Positions 1 to 9,000 of a DNA stretch of 64,000 nt are shown here, piece after piece. Position 1 is the first letter of the stretch. Every line of letters starts with the position of its first letter. A program made the translations under genes and the position numbers. The stretch is from positions 1 to 64,000 of the forward strand of contig CANKTH010000011.1 in NCBI GenBank assembly GCA_947486185.1, in the 5' to 3' direction. Source of the stretch: Deltaproteobacteria bacterium. GTDB lineage: Bacteria > Myxococcota_A > UBA796 > SXON01. A model generated the notes under the pieces. The model had not been told where the DNA came from. It did not search any database and saw only the letters and a list, made by a program, of their open reading frames with translations.

Positions 1-38
1 CCGGGGTGGCGATCTACCTGATGGTGTTCGTGCTCTGA
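1..38 (+). CDS. C-terminal end of a membrane protein (partial)
   Basis: The first bases read in frame as GVAIYLMVFVL followed by TGA at 36-38. A hydrophobic run right up to the stop is typical of an integral membrane protein ending in a transmembrane helix. The gene begins outside the window, so the family cannot be identified. It converges on the kinase gene whose stop lies 17 bp further on, with no hairpin between them. Confidence 0.45.
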   Translation, partial: GVAIYLMVFVL

Positions 39-55
39 CCTGCGCCGGCGGGCGC

Positions 56-3000
56 TCAGGCCTCGCCGATCTGATCAGCGAGGTCGTCGAAACCGGCAGT
101 CCTTGCGTCCTGGGCGATCTCACGGATTCGGGCCGAGGCCACGCCAGCGGCCGTGCGAGCGAGAAGCCGGGCCGCCAACCATCGGGCGACCAGGGTGGTC
201 TGCGCGTCACCGAGTTGCCGCGCCCGGTTGGACCAGTGCTCCAACGCCTCGGCGACCGGCTCGCCCGATTGCCCCCTCAAGAAGCAAAGTTGAACTTCAT
301 TGGTGACCACTCCTTGCTCCCAGCCGCAGCTTCGAGCGAGGTCGCGGCTCTGCTCAAAGGCGGCGAACGCGAGGGCGAGGTTGCCCGCGTGGAGGTGGGC
401 ATCGCCGATATTGTGCAGGTTGATCACCTCTCCCTGGCGATAGCCGATCCCCCGACGCAGCTCCAGGGCCCTTTGGAACTCCGCAAGAGCTTCGTGGAAG
501 CGCCCCTCTTGGAAGAACGCGATCCCGAGGTTGTTGACCACCCGGCCCAGCAGGATGCGGTCGCCGCTCGTCTCCGCGAGGGGTAGCGCCAACTCCAGGA
601 GCTCGCGCCCCAGGCGTCGGTCCGCACGCTGGAGTGCTCCCCGAGAGAGTCCCAGCAGCATCCTCGCCGCTAATGCACGGTCTTCGCCCGCGACGCGGCG
701 GCCCTCCTCGTACAGTACGCGGGCGTCGTCGACCCGTCCTTCATCCAGCGCGAGCGTACCCAGCCCCTCGATCGCCGCGACTTCGAGGACCGCTTCGTGG
801 GCGCGCCTCGCCTGGCCCCGCGCCAGCTCCAGGTAGTTCCGCGCGATCGAGGCCTGGCCCCGCGCGAGATGGAGCTGGCCCAGCGTGAGCATGGCGCGGG
901 TCTCGACCTCCGAAAAGCCCGCCTCTCCCGCAATGTCGAGGGCTACCTCCAGGTTCTTCGCTGCGCTCGGTAGGCCGAGGAGGACCGCGACCTCTCCGGC
1001 AGCGACGCGTAGAGTCGCCTCCAGGCGATCGTCACGCTGGTCTCGGCTGGCGCTCTCCAACCAGCGCAGCCCCGACGTGTAGCTCTGAAGCGCGCGCTCC
1101 AGCAGTTGTGCCCGCCGATCCTGGTCCCCGGCGCGTAACATCGCCCGCGCGGCGTCCCGCGAGCGTCCCGCCGCGTAACAGTGGTGGCCGTATGCCTCGA
1201 TCACCGTGTCGAGCATCGCCCCGTGGAGACGTTCGAGCCCCTCCGCCGCGAGCCGGTGGTATTCACGCCGCAGCGGCGCGGTGATTGAGCGCCCCACGCA
1301 CTCCCACACGAGCACCGAGCAGAAACGCCAAGGACTCTCGGGCCCCAACCCCTCGGGCGCGATCAGGCCAGCGCGCTGCAGGCCGTCGAGCGGCGGGAGG
1401 TCCGCGTCGGCGGCTGCACGTAGGAGCTCCGGCGAAAAATGAACGCCGACCACCGCGGCCATTTGCAGCACGGCACGTTCGTCTTCGTCAAGCTGATCGA
1501 TCCGCGCTGCGATGAGGCCGTGCAACGAGTCGGGGAGGCCCGGATCCACCTCGGGATCTCGGAGGCGAACCGTCCGCTCTTCGTACCAGATGCGGCCGGC
1601 TCGTTGAAGGGCTCGGAGGATTTCGTCAAGATAGAGCGGATTCCCCTCGGCAGTCCGCTGCACGAGCCGGCTGAGATCGGGCCCGCAGGCCTCCGCATCA
1701 AGCAGCTCCGCCGCCAATGCGAGGGTCTGTGCCGAAGTGAGCGGGCCGAGGGGCACTTCCTGAAACTTGCCCTCAAGCTCGGTTGGGCAGCTTCCACGCC
1801 ATGACACCAGGACAAGCACGGGCTCGGTGGCCGCGGCTTCCACGAGACGCTGGAGGAGGAGGCGCTCCAGGCTGTCGAGGTGCTCGATGTCCTCGAGCAG
1901 GATCACGATCGGGCCGTCGGCTGCGAGCCCGCCGACGATGCGCCCCGCCGCCGCAAGCATGTGCTCGCGCGTAGGTTCTCGGCGTTCACCCAGCTCTACC
2001 GCGTAGAGTGAGCGTAGCGCCTGGGCCTCCCGCGGGATGAGGCCGAGCTCTGGGAGGCGCGCGAGCCGTTCACGGATGCCATCCGCGCCGGTCTCCGGCC
2101 GTATGCCGAGCACGTCCGAGAGGAGAGCTCGAAAGGACGAAAATGGCCGTTCCGGACCGTAGGGCAGCGCCCGAGCCTGGTAGACGGGGATGCTCCAACG
2201 TGTGACCAATTCGCGAAACTCACGGTTTAGGCGAGATTTTCCGATTCCAAGCTCGCCGATGAGCGCGATCCGGGCGCCCCGTCCCTCCTTGAGCTCGCCA
2301 ACCGCGGCGCGGAGGATCTCCCACTCATCTCCGCGTCGGTACCACCGGCCCGCCATCACCCGTCCACCGGCGCGCACGCCGGTCAGCGCAAAGGTGGAAC
2401 GTGAACCTCGTGAGCCCTTCCGGCGCAGCGCAGAGCCTCCCTCGAAGGCAAACCGGTCGCCGGCGAGCGCGACCACCCGGTCCGAGACGAGCACCGCGCC
2501 CGGCTCGGCGGCATAAGCAAGCCGTACGCCGGCTTTTAGCGTGTCCCCCCGTGGGGCGAAGCGCCAGTGGCGGCCCGCGCGGCGCCCGACCGTGATCTCT
2601 CCGACGTGGATCCCAATCGAAAACTCGACGTTGATACCGCGGCGCCGAAGCCGAACGGAGAGCCGCTGCAGGTCCTGGGCACACAGGAGGGCCCGATCCA
2701 CGTCATCCCCGTGCGCGCGAGGCAGTCCGAACACGACCACGAGCGTGTCGTCATCGTACTTTTCAGCGTTGCCATCGAAACGATCGAGGAGCCGCCGCAC
2801 CATCCTCAAGAGGCGGAAGTGCACCCGGCCCACGACCTCACCGTCCGCGCGCGAAGACAGCTCCGTCAGACCGCTCACCTCCGCGACCAGCACGACCACG
2901 GAGCGACGCTCTCCCTGTGCCGGGCCCGGCAGCACCTTGGTGTGTGGCGTGACGCTGGGGGCGGCGTGGTACCGGTCAAGGGGCACGTCCGTGTGCATCG

Positions 3001-4039
3001 CCTCGAGGTCACGGGCGAGGCCGTCGAGGCCCGACCAGGTCCCTTCCGACGCCAGCTCTTCGGAGAACAGATCGCGCAATACGCCGCCGAGCTCGGCGGT
3101 CGTGGTGTGGTGGCCATTCTCGAAGAGCCACGTTCTGAGGTCGTTCTCTGCCGCATCCGCGTTCGGGTACCGATCGTCGGGGTCACGGGCGAGCAGGCGG
3201 GCGAGGATCGCTTCGAGACCTGCCGGCGCGTTCTCGATCACCGTGGAGAGCGGGCGGACCGCGGCGGCGAGCACATCGCGGCGCCGGTCATCCGTGTCAC
3301 CCTCGGCATAAGGCCGGTGCGAGGTCAGCAACTCGAAGAGCAGCACCCCCAGAGAGTAGAGGTCGGAGCGGCCATCCAGGCTCGACCCCGCAGCTTGCTC
3401 CGGGGACATATAGGAGAACTTCCCTCCCCCTGCATCGAGCGTGCTGCCTTCTACCTTGGCAATACCGAAGTCAATCAGCTTGACGTCGCCTTCGAACGAC
3501 ACCACGACGTTGTGGGGGCTCACGTCGCGATGCACAATTCGCGGGGCATCCGGACGGCTTCGGACGCTGCTGGGGTCGGAGCGCGAGGGCGTGGGTTCGG
3601 GCGGGCCAAGCTCGTTCTCGATGCGCCGCACGTCCGACAGCCCGTGGGCATAGGCGAGGGCGCGCGCGACAGACACGGCGATACCCACGGCGAGGTGAGG
3701 TTTCAGTCGCAGGTTGCGCAGGCGGAGCGCACGAAGCACCGGTACGAGATCCCGGCCTTGTACCTGCTCCATGGCGATGTAGTGCTCGTCGCCCACCTTG
3801 CCCAGCTCGTAGACCGAGACGATGTTGGGGTGGTTGAGGCTGGCGAGAAGCTTGGCCTCTTGAATGAACAGGTCCACAAAACGGGGGTTGGTCGTCATCG
3901 CGGGGAGGATTCGCTTGATGACCAGCCGCTTCTCGAAGCCCTCGACGCCGAACGAACGCGCCAGGAACACCTCCGCCATACCCCCGACCGCGAGCGGTCG
4001 GATCAACTGGTAACGGCCAAAGGTGGCTGGGAAGTTCAT
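56..4039 (-). CDS. Ser/Thr protein kinase with cyclase-like, AAA+ ATPase and TPR domains
   Basis: Large cytoplasmic signalling protein of 1327 residues. Residues 8-310 are a Hanks-type kinase: glycine loop, Lys42 in VIKRI, HRD at 170-172 within HRDVSPHN, DFG at 190-192, then SYMSPEQ. A Pro/Ser-rich insert (about 137-167) precedes the HRD loop. Residues 378-550 form a class III nucleotidyl-cyclase fold. There the first metal Asp is Glu (VAEVSGLT) and the transition-state Asn is Lys (GDTLKAGVR), so cyclase activity is doubtful. An AAA+/STAND ATPase follows, with Walker A GELGIGKS near 595 and Walker B ILLEDIEHLD. The C-terminal 400 residues are TPR-like helices. The kinase looks catalytically competent. 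Its signal and targets are unknown. A related kinase is cut off at the other end of the window. Confidence 0.9.
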   Translation of the reverse strand: MNFPATFGRYQLIRPLAVGGMAEVFLARSFGVEGFEKRLVIKRILPAMTTNPRFVDLFIQEAKLLASLNHPNIVSVYELGKVGDEHYIAMEQVQGRDLVPVLRALRLRNLRLKPHLAVGIAVSVARALAYAHGLSDVRRIENELGPPEPTPSRSDPSSVRSRPDAPRIVHRDVSPHNVVVSFEGDVKLIDFGIAKVEGSTLDAGGGKFSYMSPEQAAGSSLDGRSDLYSLGVLLFELLTSHRPYAEGDTDDRRRDVLAAAVRPLSTVIENAPAGLEAILARLLARDPDDRYPNADAAENDLRTWLFENGHHTTTAELGGVLRDLFSEELASEGTWSGLDGLARDLEAMHTDVPLDRYHAAPSVTPHTKVLPGPAQGERRSVVVLVAEVSGLTELSSRADGEVVGRVHFRLLRMVRRLLDRFDGNAEKYDDDTLVVVFGLPRAHGDDVDRALLCAQDLQRLSVRLRRRGINVEFSIGIHVGEITVGRRAGRHWRFAPRGDTLKAGVRLAYAAEPGAVLVSDRVVALAGDRFAFEGGSALRRKGSRGSRSTFALTGVRAGGRVMAGRWYRRGDEWEILRAAVGELKEGRGARIALIGELGIGKSRLNREFRELVTRWSIPVYQARALPYGPERPFSSFRALLSDVLGIRPETGADGIRERLARLPELGLIPREAQALRSLYAVELGERREPTREHMLAAAGRIVGGLAADGPIVILLEDIEHLDSLERLLLQRLVEAAATEPVLVLVSWRGSCPTELEGKFQEVPLGPLTSAQTLALAAELLDAEACGPDLSRLVQRTAEGNPLYLDEILRALQRAGRIWYEERTVRLRDPEVDPGLPDSLHGLIAARIDQLDEDERAVLQMAAVVGVHFSPELLRAAADADLPPLDGLQRAGLIAPEGLGPESPWRFCSVLVWECVGRSITAPLRREYHRLAAEGLERLHGAMLDTVIEAYGHHCYAAGRSRDAARAMLRAGDQDRRAQLLERALQSYTSGLRWLESASRDQRDDRLEATLRVAAGEVAVLLGLPSAAKNLEVALDIAGEAGFSEVETRAMLTLGQLHLARGQASIARNYLELARGQARRAHEAVLEVAAIEGLGTLALDEGRVDDARVLYEEGRRVAGEDRALAARMLLGLSRGALQRADRRLGRELLELALPLAETSGDRILLGRVVNNLGIAFFQEGRFHEALAEFQRALELRRGIGYRQGEVINLHNIGDAHLHAGNLALAFAAFEQSRDLARSCGWEQGVVTNEVQLCFLRGQSGEPVAEALEHWSNRARQLGDAQTTLVARWLAARLLARTAAGVASARIREIAQDARTAGFDDLADQIGEA

Positions 4040-4255
4040 CGCGCCTATGGGGCTCTGGTGGTCTGGAGTCCGGCAACGCTCGACGCGCGGCCGCGCTCAG
4101 GCGGTGCTCCAGAGCCACTGCACCATGAGCGTAGATCGCCACCCCGATTTTGTCACGTGTTCACGGGTTTTCCCTAGTGCCCCGGCGTAGCACTCTGGCC
4201 CCTGGGAGCACGACTACCGCGGTTCACGGCGCGACCGACCGACCGCACGGCCCGC

Positions 4256-4292
4256 GTGCACGAGCGGGGGCGCGGAGCCCAGACTCGTGCAC
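4256..4292 (-). terminator. Candidate hairpin terminator after the CoA-transferase gene
   Basis: GTGCACGAG (4256-4264) and CTCGTGCAC (4284-4292) form a perfect 9-bp inverted repeat with a 19-nt loop. It begins 1 bp after the CoA-transferase stop codon. There is no T-run, so this would be a weak or Rho-assisted terminator. The rest of the 254-bp gap to the kinase start shows no clear gene. Confidence 0.4.
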
Positions 4293-4293
4293 C

Positions 4294-5394
4294 TCAGGCC
4301 GTAACGAGCAGATCAGTGGGTAAGAGGCCGACTTCCGCGAGCACCTCCGCCGTGTGCTCCCCAAGCGTCGGCGGCGGCCGCAGGCATCGCGGCGCCAGGG
4401 GAGGCGCGGGGAAGATCCAGTTGCCGATGTGAATACGCCGAGCAGCGGGCTGGGCCAGGGACTGCGGAACCGTCAGCGCGACGCTGCACGGGACCCCCGC
4501 CTCCAAGAGCCGGGCCTCCCAAACCGCCGCGTCATCGTCCTCGAGCGCTGCTTCAATCTGAGCGTCCACGTCGTCACGATGGGCGAGGCGCGCCGCCATC
4601 GAGCCGAACCATGGCCGATCTTCTAGCATCAACACCTGTTTCAGGCGATCCCAGAGGGGCTCGTTGGCGCAGCAGATCGCGAGCCAGCCGTCTCGGCAAC
4701 GGTAGAGGTTGTAGGGGCAGATCGACGGATGTCGGTTTCCGGGTTCAGGAGGCTCCTGGCCGACGTTGAGCCACGCTGAGGCGTAGTAGGCGAGTAAGGC
4801 GTGTTGTACGTCAAGCATCGAGATGTGGATGCGCTCGCCCTCGCCGGTACAATAACGACGCAGCAGGGCGAAGAGCACCGCCTGAACCGCCGTGAGCGCG
4901 CTGGCCAGGTCGGCGATCGACGGGCCGGCCTTACGCGGAGGGTCCCCGGTCAGGCTCGCGATGCCGCCGGCGCTCTGGAGGACGAGATCGTAGCCAGCAC
5001 GTTCCGCAAATGGTCCAGGTCCAAAGGCGGATATGGATACATGCACAAGGTCAGGTCGGCGCGCCCGGAGCACCTCGTCGTCGAGTCCGAGGCGCGCCAT
5101 CACCCCGGGCCGGAAGTTCTCGACCAGCACATCTGCGGTCTCCACGAGGCGGAGCAGGGCCGCGCGCCCGGCCGCGGTCTTGAGGTCGAGCACGACGCTC
5201 CGCTTGTTCCGGTTGGTACAGGCGAAGTATACGCTCTCACCCGCCTTCCACGGCTGAAAGCGCCGGGTCTCATCGCCTTCGGGCGGCTCGATCTTGATCA
5301 CGTCAAACCCTTGATCACCAAGGATCATCGTGGCCCACGGGCCGGCGAGCACACGCGTGAGGTCAACCACACGGACACCACGGTTCAACGGCAC
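4294..5394 (-). CDS. Class III CoA-transferase (CaiB/BaiF family)
   Basis: 366 residues, close to the usual 380-400 for this family. These enzymes move CoA between an acyl-CoA and a free carboxylic acid through an aspartyl-CoA thioester. The N-terminus has the family hallmark VVDLTRVLAGPWATMILGD, then IKIEPPEGDETR and ENFRPGVMARLG. The catalytic aspartate is probably Asp162 in GPSIADLASAL, at the position of Asp169 of formyl-CoA transferase. The substrate cannot be read from sequence; carnitine, bile acid, oxalate and aromatic acid CoA-transferases all share this pattern. It is divergent from thrS (88 bp between starts) and stands alone rather than beside a dehydrogenase or ligase. Confidence 0.88.
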   Translation of the reverse strand: MPLNRGVRVVDLTRVLAGPWATMILGDQGFDVIKIEPPEGDETRRFQPWKAGESVYFACTNRNKRSVVLDLKTAAGRAALLRLVETADVLVENFRPGVMARLGLDDEVLRARRPDLVHVSISAFGPGPFAERAGYDLVLQSAGGIASLTGDPPRKAGPSIADLASALTAVQAVLFALLRRYCTGEGERIHISMLDVQHALLAYYASAWLNVGQEPPEPGNRHPSICPYNLYRCRDGWLAICCANEPLWDRLKQVLMLEDRPWFGSMAARLAHRDDVDAQIEAALEDDDAAVWEARLLEAGVPCSVALTVPQSLAQPAARRIHIGNWIFPAPPLAPRCLRPPPTLGEHTAEVLAEVGLLPTDLLVTA

Positions 5395-5482
5395 CTCCCG
5401 GCCCCACGGGCGCGGCCAGGCGCCTTAACGCCACCTGCGCGCCGGGATACATTCGGCGCTTCCCCAACAGGAGGGGGACCCT

Positions 5483-7258
5483 GTGGAAGACCACGAAAAA
5501 GCCCGCGACGCCTTCGCCGACGATGAGAGCTACCGCCTGCACTGCCTCCGCCACTCGACCGCGCACGTCATGGCCGAGGCGATCCAGAGAGTGTTTCCCG
5601 GCACCCAGTTCGCGATAGGTCCGGCAATTGAGGATGGTTTTTACTACGACGTGGATGTCGGTCACCCGATCCACGAGGCTGACCTGGAGAAGATCGAGGC
5701 GGAGATGCGCCTGATCGTGAAGCGCAACTCGCCCTTCGTGCGGACGGAGCTGTCGCGGGAGGACGCCCGGAGCTTGTTCGCGGCGCAGGGGCAGGCCTTC
5801 AAGGTGGAGCTCATCGAGAGCTTCACGGATCCGACTGTGGGCACCTACGATCAGGGCGGGTTTGTGGACCTCTGTCGGGGCCCACACGTGCCTCGGACGG
5901 GGAACTGTAAACATTTCAAGCTCATGCGTGTTTCGGGCGCGTACTGGCGCGGCAACAGCAAGGGTCCACAGCTTCAGCGCGTCTATGGCACGGTTTGGCC
6001 GACGCGGGACGCGTTGGACCAGTACCTTGCCCGCCTTGAAGCCGCGAAAAAGAATGACCACCGTAAGGTCGGCACCGCCATGGGCCTGTTCTTCTTCCAT
6101 GAGTGGGCCCCGGGAGCTGCATTCTGGTTGCCCAAGGGGGAGGTGCTCTACCACACCCTGTCCGAGGCGATGCGTTCGATGCTGCTCGACGAGGGTTATG
6201 TTGCAGTCCGCACGCCGATGCTGTTCGACAAGGCCCTGTGGGAGACGAGCGGTCACTGGTCTCACTTCCAGAGCAACATGTTCTCGTTCGGCCGCCACGA
6301 GGAAGGAGCGGAGCAGGAGCACTTCTATGGGTTGAAGCCCATGAACTGCCCTTCGCACATGCTGATCTTCCGATCGAGCAAGCGCTCCTACCGGGAGCTC
6401 CCGCTGCGGATCCACGATCAGGGCGTGCTGCACCGGGACGAGCTTCGTGGCGCGCTCGGTGGGCTCACGAGGGTGAGGCAGTTCTGCCAGGATGACGCGC
6501 ACCTTTTTGTGATGGAGTCCCAGATTGCTGAGGAGGTGACGAAGCTCATCGCTCTGGTGGAGCGTGTGTATGGCGCGCTGAACCTTGGGTTTCGCGCGAA
6601 GCTATCCACGCGGCCCGCGGAGCGGCTCGGGGAGGACGCAGTGTGGGATCAGGCCGAAGAGGCGCTCGAAGCCGCGCTACGGGCGAACGACCTGGAGTTC
6701 ACCGTCAACGCAGGTGATGGAGCCTTCTACGGGCCCAAGATCGACTTCGACGTCGTCGACGCGCTCGGTCGGCGTTGGCAATGTGCCACGATCCAACTTG
6801 ACTACCAGGTTCCGATCCGCTTTGACCTCACGTATGTCGGCGCCGACAACACCGAACACCGCCCCGTGGTCATCCACCGGGCGATTTTCGGCTCGTTCGA
6901 GCGCTTCATGGGCATCCTCATCGAGCACTTCGGCGGGCACTTCCCCATGTGGCTGGCCCCCGAACAGGTGCGGGTGCTCACGGTCAGCGAGAAGAGCGCG
7001 CCGTGGGGCGAGGCAGTGCGTCATGCGCTCTACGAAGCCGGAATCAGGGTTGAAGCGGACTTCAGCGCTGACAAGATCGGTGCGAAGATCCGCGACGCCC
7101 ACGCCGCGCGCCCGGTGTACATGGTGGTCGTCGGCGAAAAGGAGCAGGCGACCGCGACGGTGAACGTACGCGGGCGCGACGGTGACGTGGGTGAGCTCTC
7201 GCTTGACGCGTTCGTCGCGCGCTGCGTCGCAGAAGCTCGGCGCCCCTTCGGGGGCTGA
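5483..7258 (+). CDS. thrS: Threonyl-tRNA synthetase lacking the TGS domain
   Basis: Charges tRNA-Thr in the cytoplasm. 591 residues against about 640 for typical bacterial ThrRS. The editing domain starts at once, with HSTAH (His24, His28) and the CRGPH motif. The class II core follows, with MNCPSH, the motif 2 region HRDELRGALGGLTRVRQFCQDDAH and VVIHRAIFGSFERF; these supply the Cys/His/His zinc ligands. The C-terminal 100 residues are the anticodon-binding domain. The start is GTG behind a strong AGGAGGGGG. An in-frame TAA at 5426-5428 leaves only 19 codons upstream, so no TGS domain can be encoded. No T-box or attenuator fits in the 88-bp leader. Its usual partner infC does not follow. Confidence 0.97.
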   Translation: MEDHEKARDAFADDESYRLHCLRHSTAHVMAEAIQRVFPGTQFAIGPAIEDGFYYDVDVGHPIHEADLEKIEAEMRLIVKRNSPFVRTELSREDARSLFAAQGQAFKVELIESFTDPTVGTYDQGGFVDLCRGPHVPRTGNCKHFKLMRVSGAYWRGNSKGPQLQRVYGTVWPTRDALDQYLARLEAAKKNDHRKVGTAMGLFFFHEWAPGAAFWLPKGEVLYHTLSEAMRSMLLDEGYVAVRTPMLFDKALWETSGHWSHFQSNMFSFGRHEEGAEQEHFYGLKPMNCPSHMLIFRSSKRSYRELPLRIHDQGVLHRDELRGALGGLTRVRQFCQDDAHLFVMESQIAEEVTKLIALVERVYGALNLGFRAKLSTRPAERLGEDAVWDQAEEALEAALRANDLEFTVNAGDGAFYGPKIDFDVVDALGRRWQCATIQLDYQVPIRFDLTYVGADNTEHRPVVIHRAIFGSFERFMGILIEHFGGHFPMWLAPEQVRVLTVSEKSAPWGEAVRHALYEAGIRVEADFSADKIGAKIRDAHAARPVYMVVVGEKEQATATVNVRGRDGDVGELSLDAFVARCVAEARRPFGG

Positions 7259-7494
7259 GGCCCGGAGCGTGTGGACGGCATCCGGTCCCGCGCTCGCCCG
7301 CCGATGGGCGGCTGCGGCCGGTTTCGCCGAACTCGGCTCCTAGGCTCCTCGGCGTATCGACGTACGCCTTCGTCCTCTCTCCTGCGCTATCCCGGCGTTG
7401 TTCCGGGCTAGCCTGGCGCCCGCGGCTCTCCGCTCAGCTATTCAGAGGCGGCGATGGCTCAACTTCCGGAGAGCGCGCGCCCTCCCCCGCCCAG

Positions 7495-7950
7495 TTAGAG
7501 GGCGGACAGCCGAATGTGGTAGGGATCCGCCGGACCGTCTGGCGGTTCAGTCGCCGCGTTCTGTGATTGATCCACCGCCTCGAGGTAGTAGTCCATACCC
7601 CCCGAGCGGTGGGCCGAGCCCGGGATCACGCCGCTCCAAACGGGACTATCCTGACCGGCGGACGTCATCGCCCGCGCCTCGTAGGTTTCGTTCCCGTCCG
7701 TCTCGTTCTTGTACCAGAGCTGGACCACGAACAGGCCGCTATCCGCGTCGCTTACCTCCGCGCTCACGGTCACGTCTTCCCCGAAAGGCTGAGTGCCCTC
7801 TATCGGAGAGAAAGAGAACACTGGCGGCACGGTGTCGGTAGGGTCGGCGAGCCCGCCCGTGCCGTCCCGCACGGTAGAGGTCGTCTGACCCCCGCAGGCG
7901 CTGAGCGCGATCAGCAGCAGGACCCGAAACGATCCGGGCCCTACGATCAC
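7495..7950 (-). CDS. Small lipoprotein with Ig-like fold, last gene of the TolQRR operon
   Basis: 151 residues. The GTG start overlaps the preceding TolR stop as GTGA, so translation is probably coupled. A short hydrophobic leader ends in the lipobox LSAC, followed by a Thr/Gly/Pro-rich spacer. The remainder (VFSFSPIEGTQPFGEDVTVSAEVSD, then WYKN and MDYYLEAVDQSQN) has the alternating beta pattern of an Ig/fibronectin-like domain of the sort that often occurs in myxobacterial lipoproteins. The operon position suggests a periplasmic or outer-membrane partner of the upstream ion-driven motor. No specific function is recognisable. Confidence 0.75.
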   Translation of the reverse strand: MIVGPGSFRVLLLIALSACGGQTTSTVRDGTGGLADPTDTVPPVFSFSPIEGTQPFGEDVTVSAEVSDADSGLFVVQLWYKNETDGNETYEARAMTSAGQDSPVWSGVIPGSAHRSGGMDYYLEAVDQSQNAATEPPDGPADPYHIRLSAL

Positions 7951-8492
7951 TTCCCGCCCGCTCGGACGATCAGGCGATAGGTCTCAAACCGTTGGAGCCC
8001 CGCCTGGTACAGCACCCCGGAGATGATCTCGTAGGTGGTGTCTTCATCGGCGATGATCATCACGTTACCATCGAAGGGCGTTCCCCCGTTGCCGGCGAGG
8101 GCTTCGATCGCGCGTACACGAGCCTCGAGCGCGACTCCAACCGGCCCGAACGCTGAGCCCGAGCCCTCGCTCACCACGCGTCCGTTTTCGATGTCCAGAA
8201 TCGGCTTCGCGTCCACCATGATCTTGGACTGCGAGATGTAGACGGCCACTGCCGGCACGATGGCGCTGGTGGACGTTGAGAGCGGAGGCTGAAGGTCCTC
8301 GTTGACCGCGACGTTCTCGGGCGCCTCACCGAAACGTTTGATGAGAAACACGAGGATGATGGTCATCATGTCCATCATCGCGGTGAGGTTCAGGCCGCTG
8401 ATCTCTTCCTTGTGCGCGTGAAGCTTACGCCTCCGCATGAGGACTTCGTCATCGTCGTTGTTCCGCTCGAACTCTTCGGGATCCGTGCTCAT
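7947..8492 (-). CDS. ExbD/TolR-family energy transducer
   Basis: 181 residues with a charged cytoplasmic N-terminus, one membrane helix near residues 36-52 and a periplasmic domain. The helix LTAMMDMMTIILVFLI carries the Asp that, in TolR/ExbD, takes part in proton translocation with TolQ/ExbB. It is the second of two TolR-type genes after a TolQ-type gene, and its start overlaps the stop of the previous one (ATGA). The Q-R-R gene order is the same as the aglR-aglQ-aglS motor genes of Myxococcus, so a gliding or transport motor is as likely as a Tol or TonB system. Confidence 0.88.
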   Translation of the reverse strand: MSTDPEEFERNNDDDEVLMRRRKLHAHKEEISGLNLTAMMDMMTIILVFLIKRFGEAPENVAVNEDLQPPLSTSTSAIVPAVAVYISQSKIMVDAKPILDIENGRVVSEGSGSAFGPVGVALEARVRAIEALAGNGGTPFDGNVMIIADEDTTYEIISGVLYQAGLQRFETYRLIVRAGGK

Positions 8493-8962
8493 TTGAAGCC
8501 TACCGCGGCGGCCAGCGTGACCCCCGGAAAGAGCGGACCACGGCTGTCTTCGCGCGCCGCGTCCATCGTCTCCACCACCACGCGGTACGAGATGCTGGAC
8601 TCGGGGACAATGGTCAGGTTGTCGGACGGTTTGTAGGTCTTCCGGTACTTCCGAAGCTCGGTGGAGAGCTTCTGATAGTCGTAGGCCCCGCCCACCATCG
8701 GGATGTCTGTGGCGGGCACTTCGGTACCGCCGCTGCCGAAGACCCCAAAGCCTTTGCTGCTCACGAGTACCGTCATGTTCGGCGGGGCGTTGGGATCGGG
8801 CTGGGAGCCTCCACCGGGCACATACCGCGGGGCGAGCACCGGTGATTCACGAAGCTCAACGATGTTCGCCGTGATCACGAGCATGAACATGATCAGATTG
8901 ACCATGATGTCGAGGTACGGCACCAGGTTCAGGTCAGTTTCGCCGCCGCCGCCGCCAGCCAT
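8489..8962 (-). CDS. ExbD/TolR-family energy transducer
   Basis: 157 residues. Begins with a glycine run, then TDLNLVPYLDIMVNLIMFMLVI, one transmembrane helix with the proton-path Asp kept in PYLD. The periplasmic part (about 30-157) contains a Pro/Gly-rich stretch and the MTVLVSSKGF and DNLTIVPESSISYRVVVETMD segments typical of the family. It lies 38 bp after the TolQ-type gene and overlaps the next TolR-type gene by 4 bp. Together the three probably form one inner-membrane motor. Confidence 0.87.
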   Translation of the reverse strand: MAGGGGGETDLNLVPYLDIMVNLIMFMLVITANIVELRESPVLAPRYVPGGGSQPDPNAPPNMTVLVSSKGFGVFGSGGTEVPATDIPMVGGAYDYQKLSTELRKYRKTYKPSDNLTIVPESSISYRVVVETMDAAREDSRGPLFPGVTLAAAVGFK

Positions 8963-9000
8963 CTTCGCTCCCTAGAGTTTCGGGTGAGCCGTGCTTGAAC

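Noticed and set aside
2567..4177. 536-codon plus-strand open frame opposite the kinase gene
   Set aside because: Mirror of the kinase coding strand in GC-rich DNA; no motifs and Arg/His/Val-rich composition typical of antisense frames.
5363..6502. 379-codon minus-strand open frame across the thrS start
   Set aside because: It covers the divergent promoter region and opposes thrS motifs; no recognisable protein.
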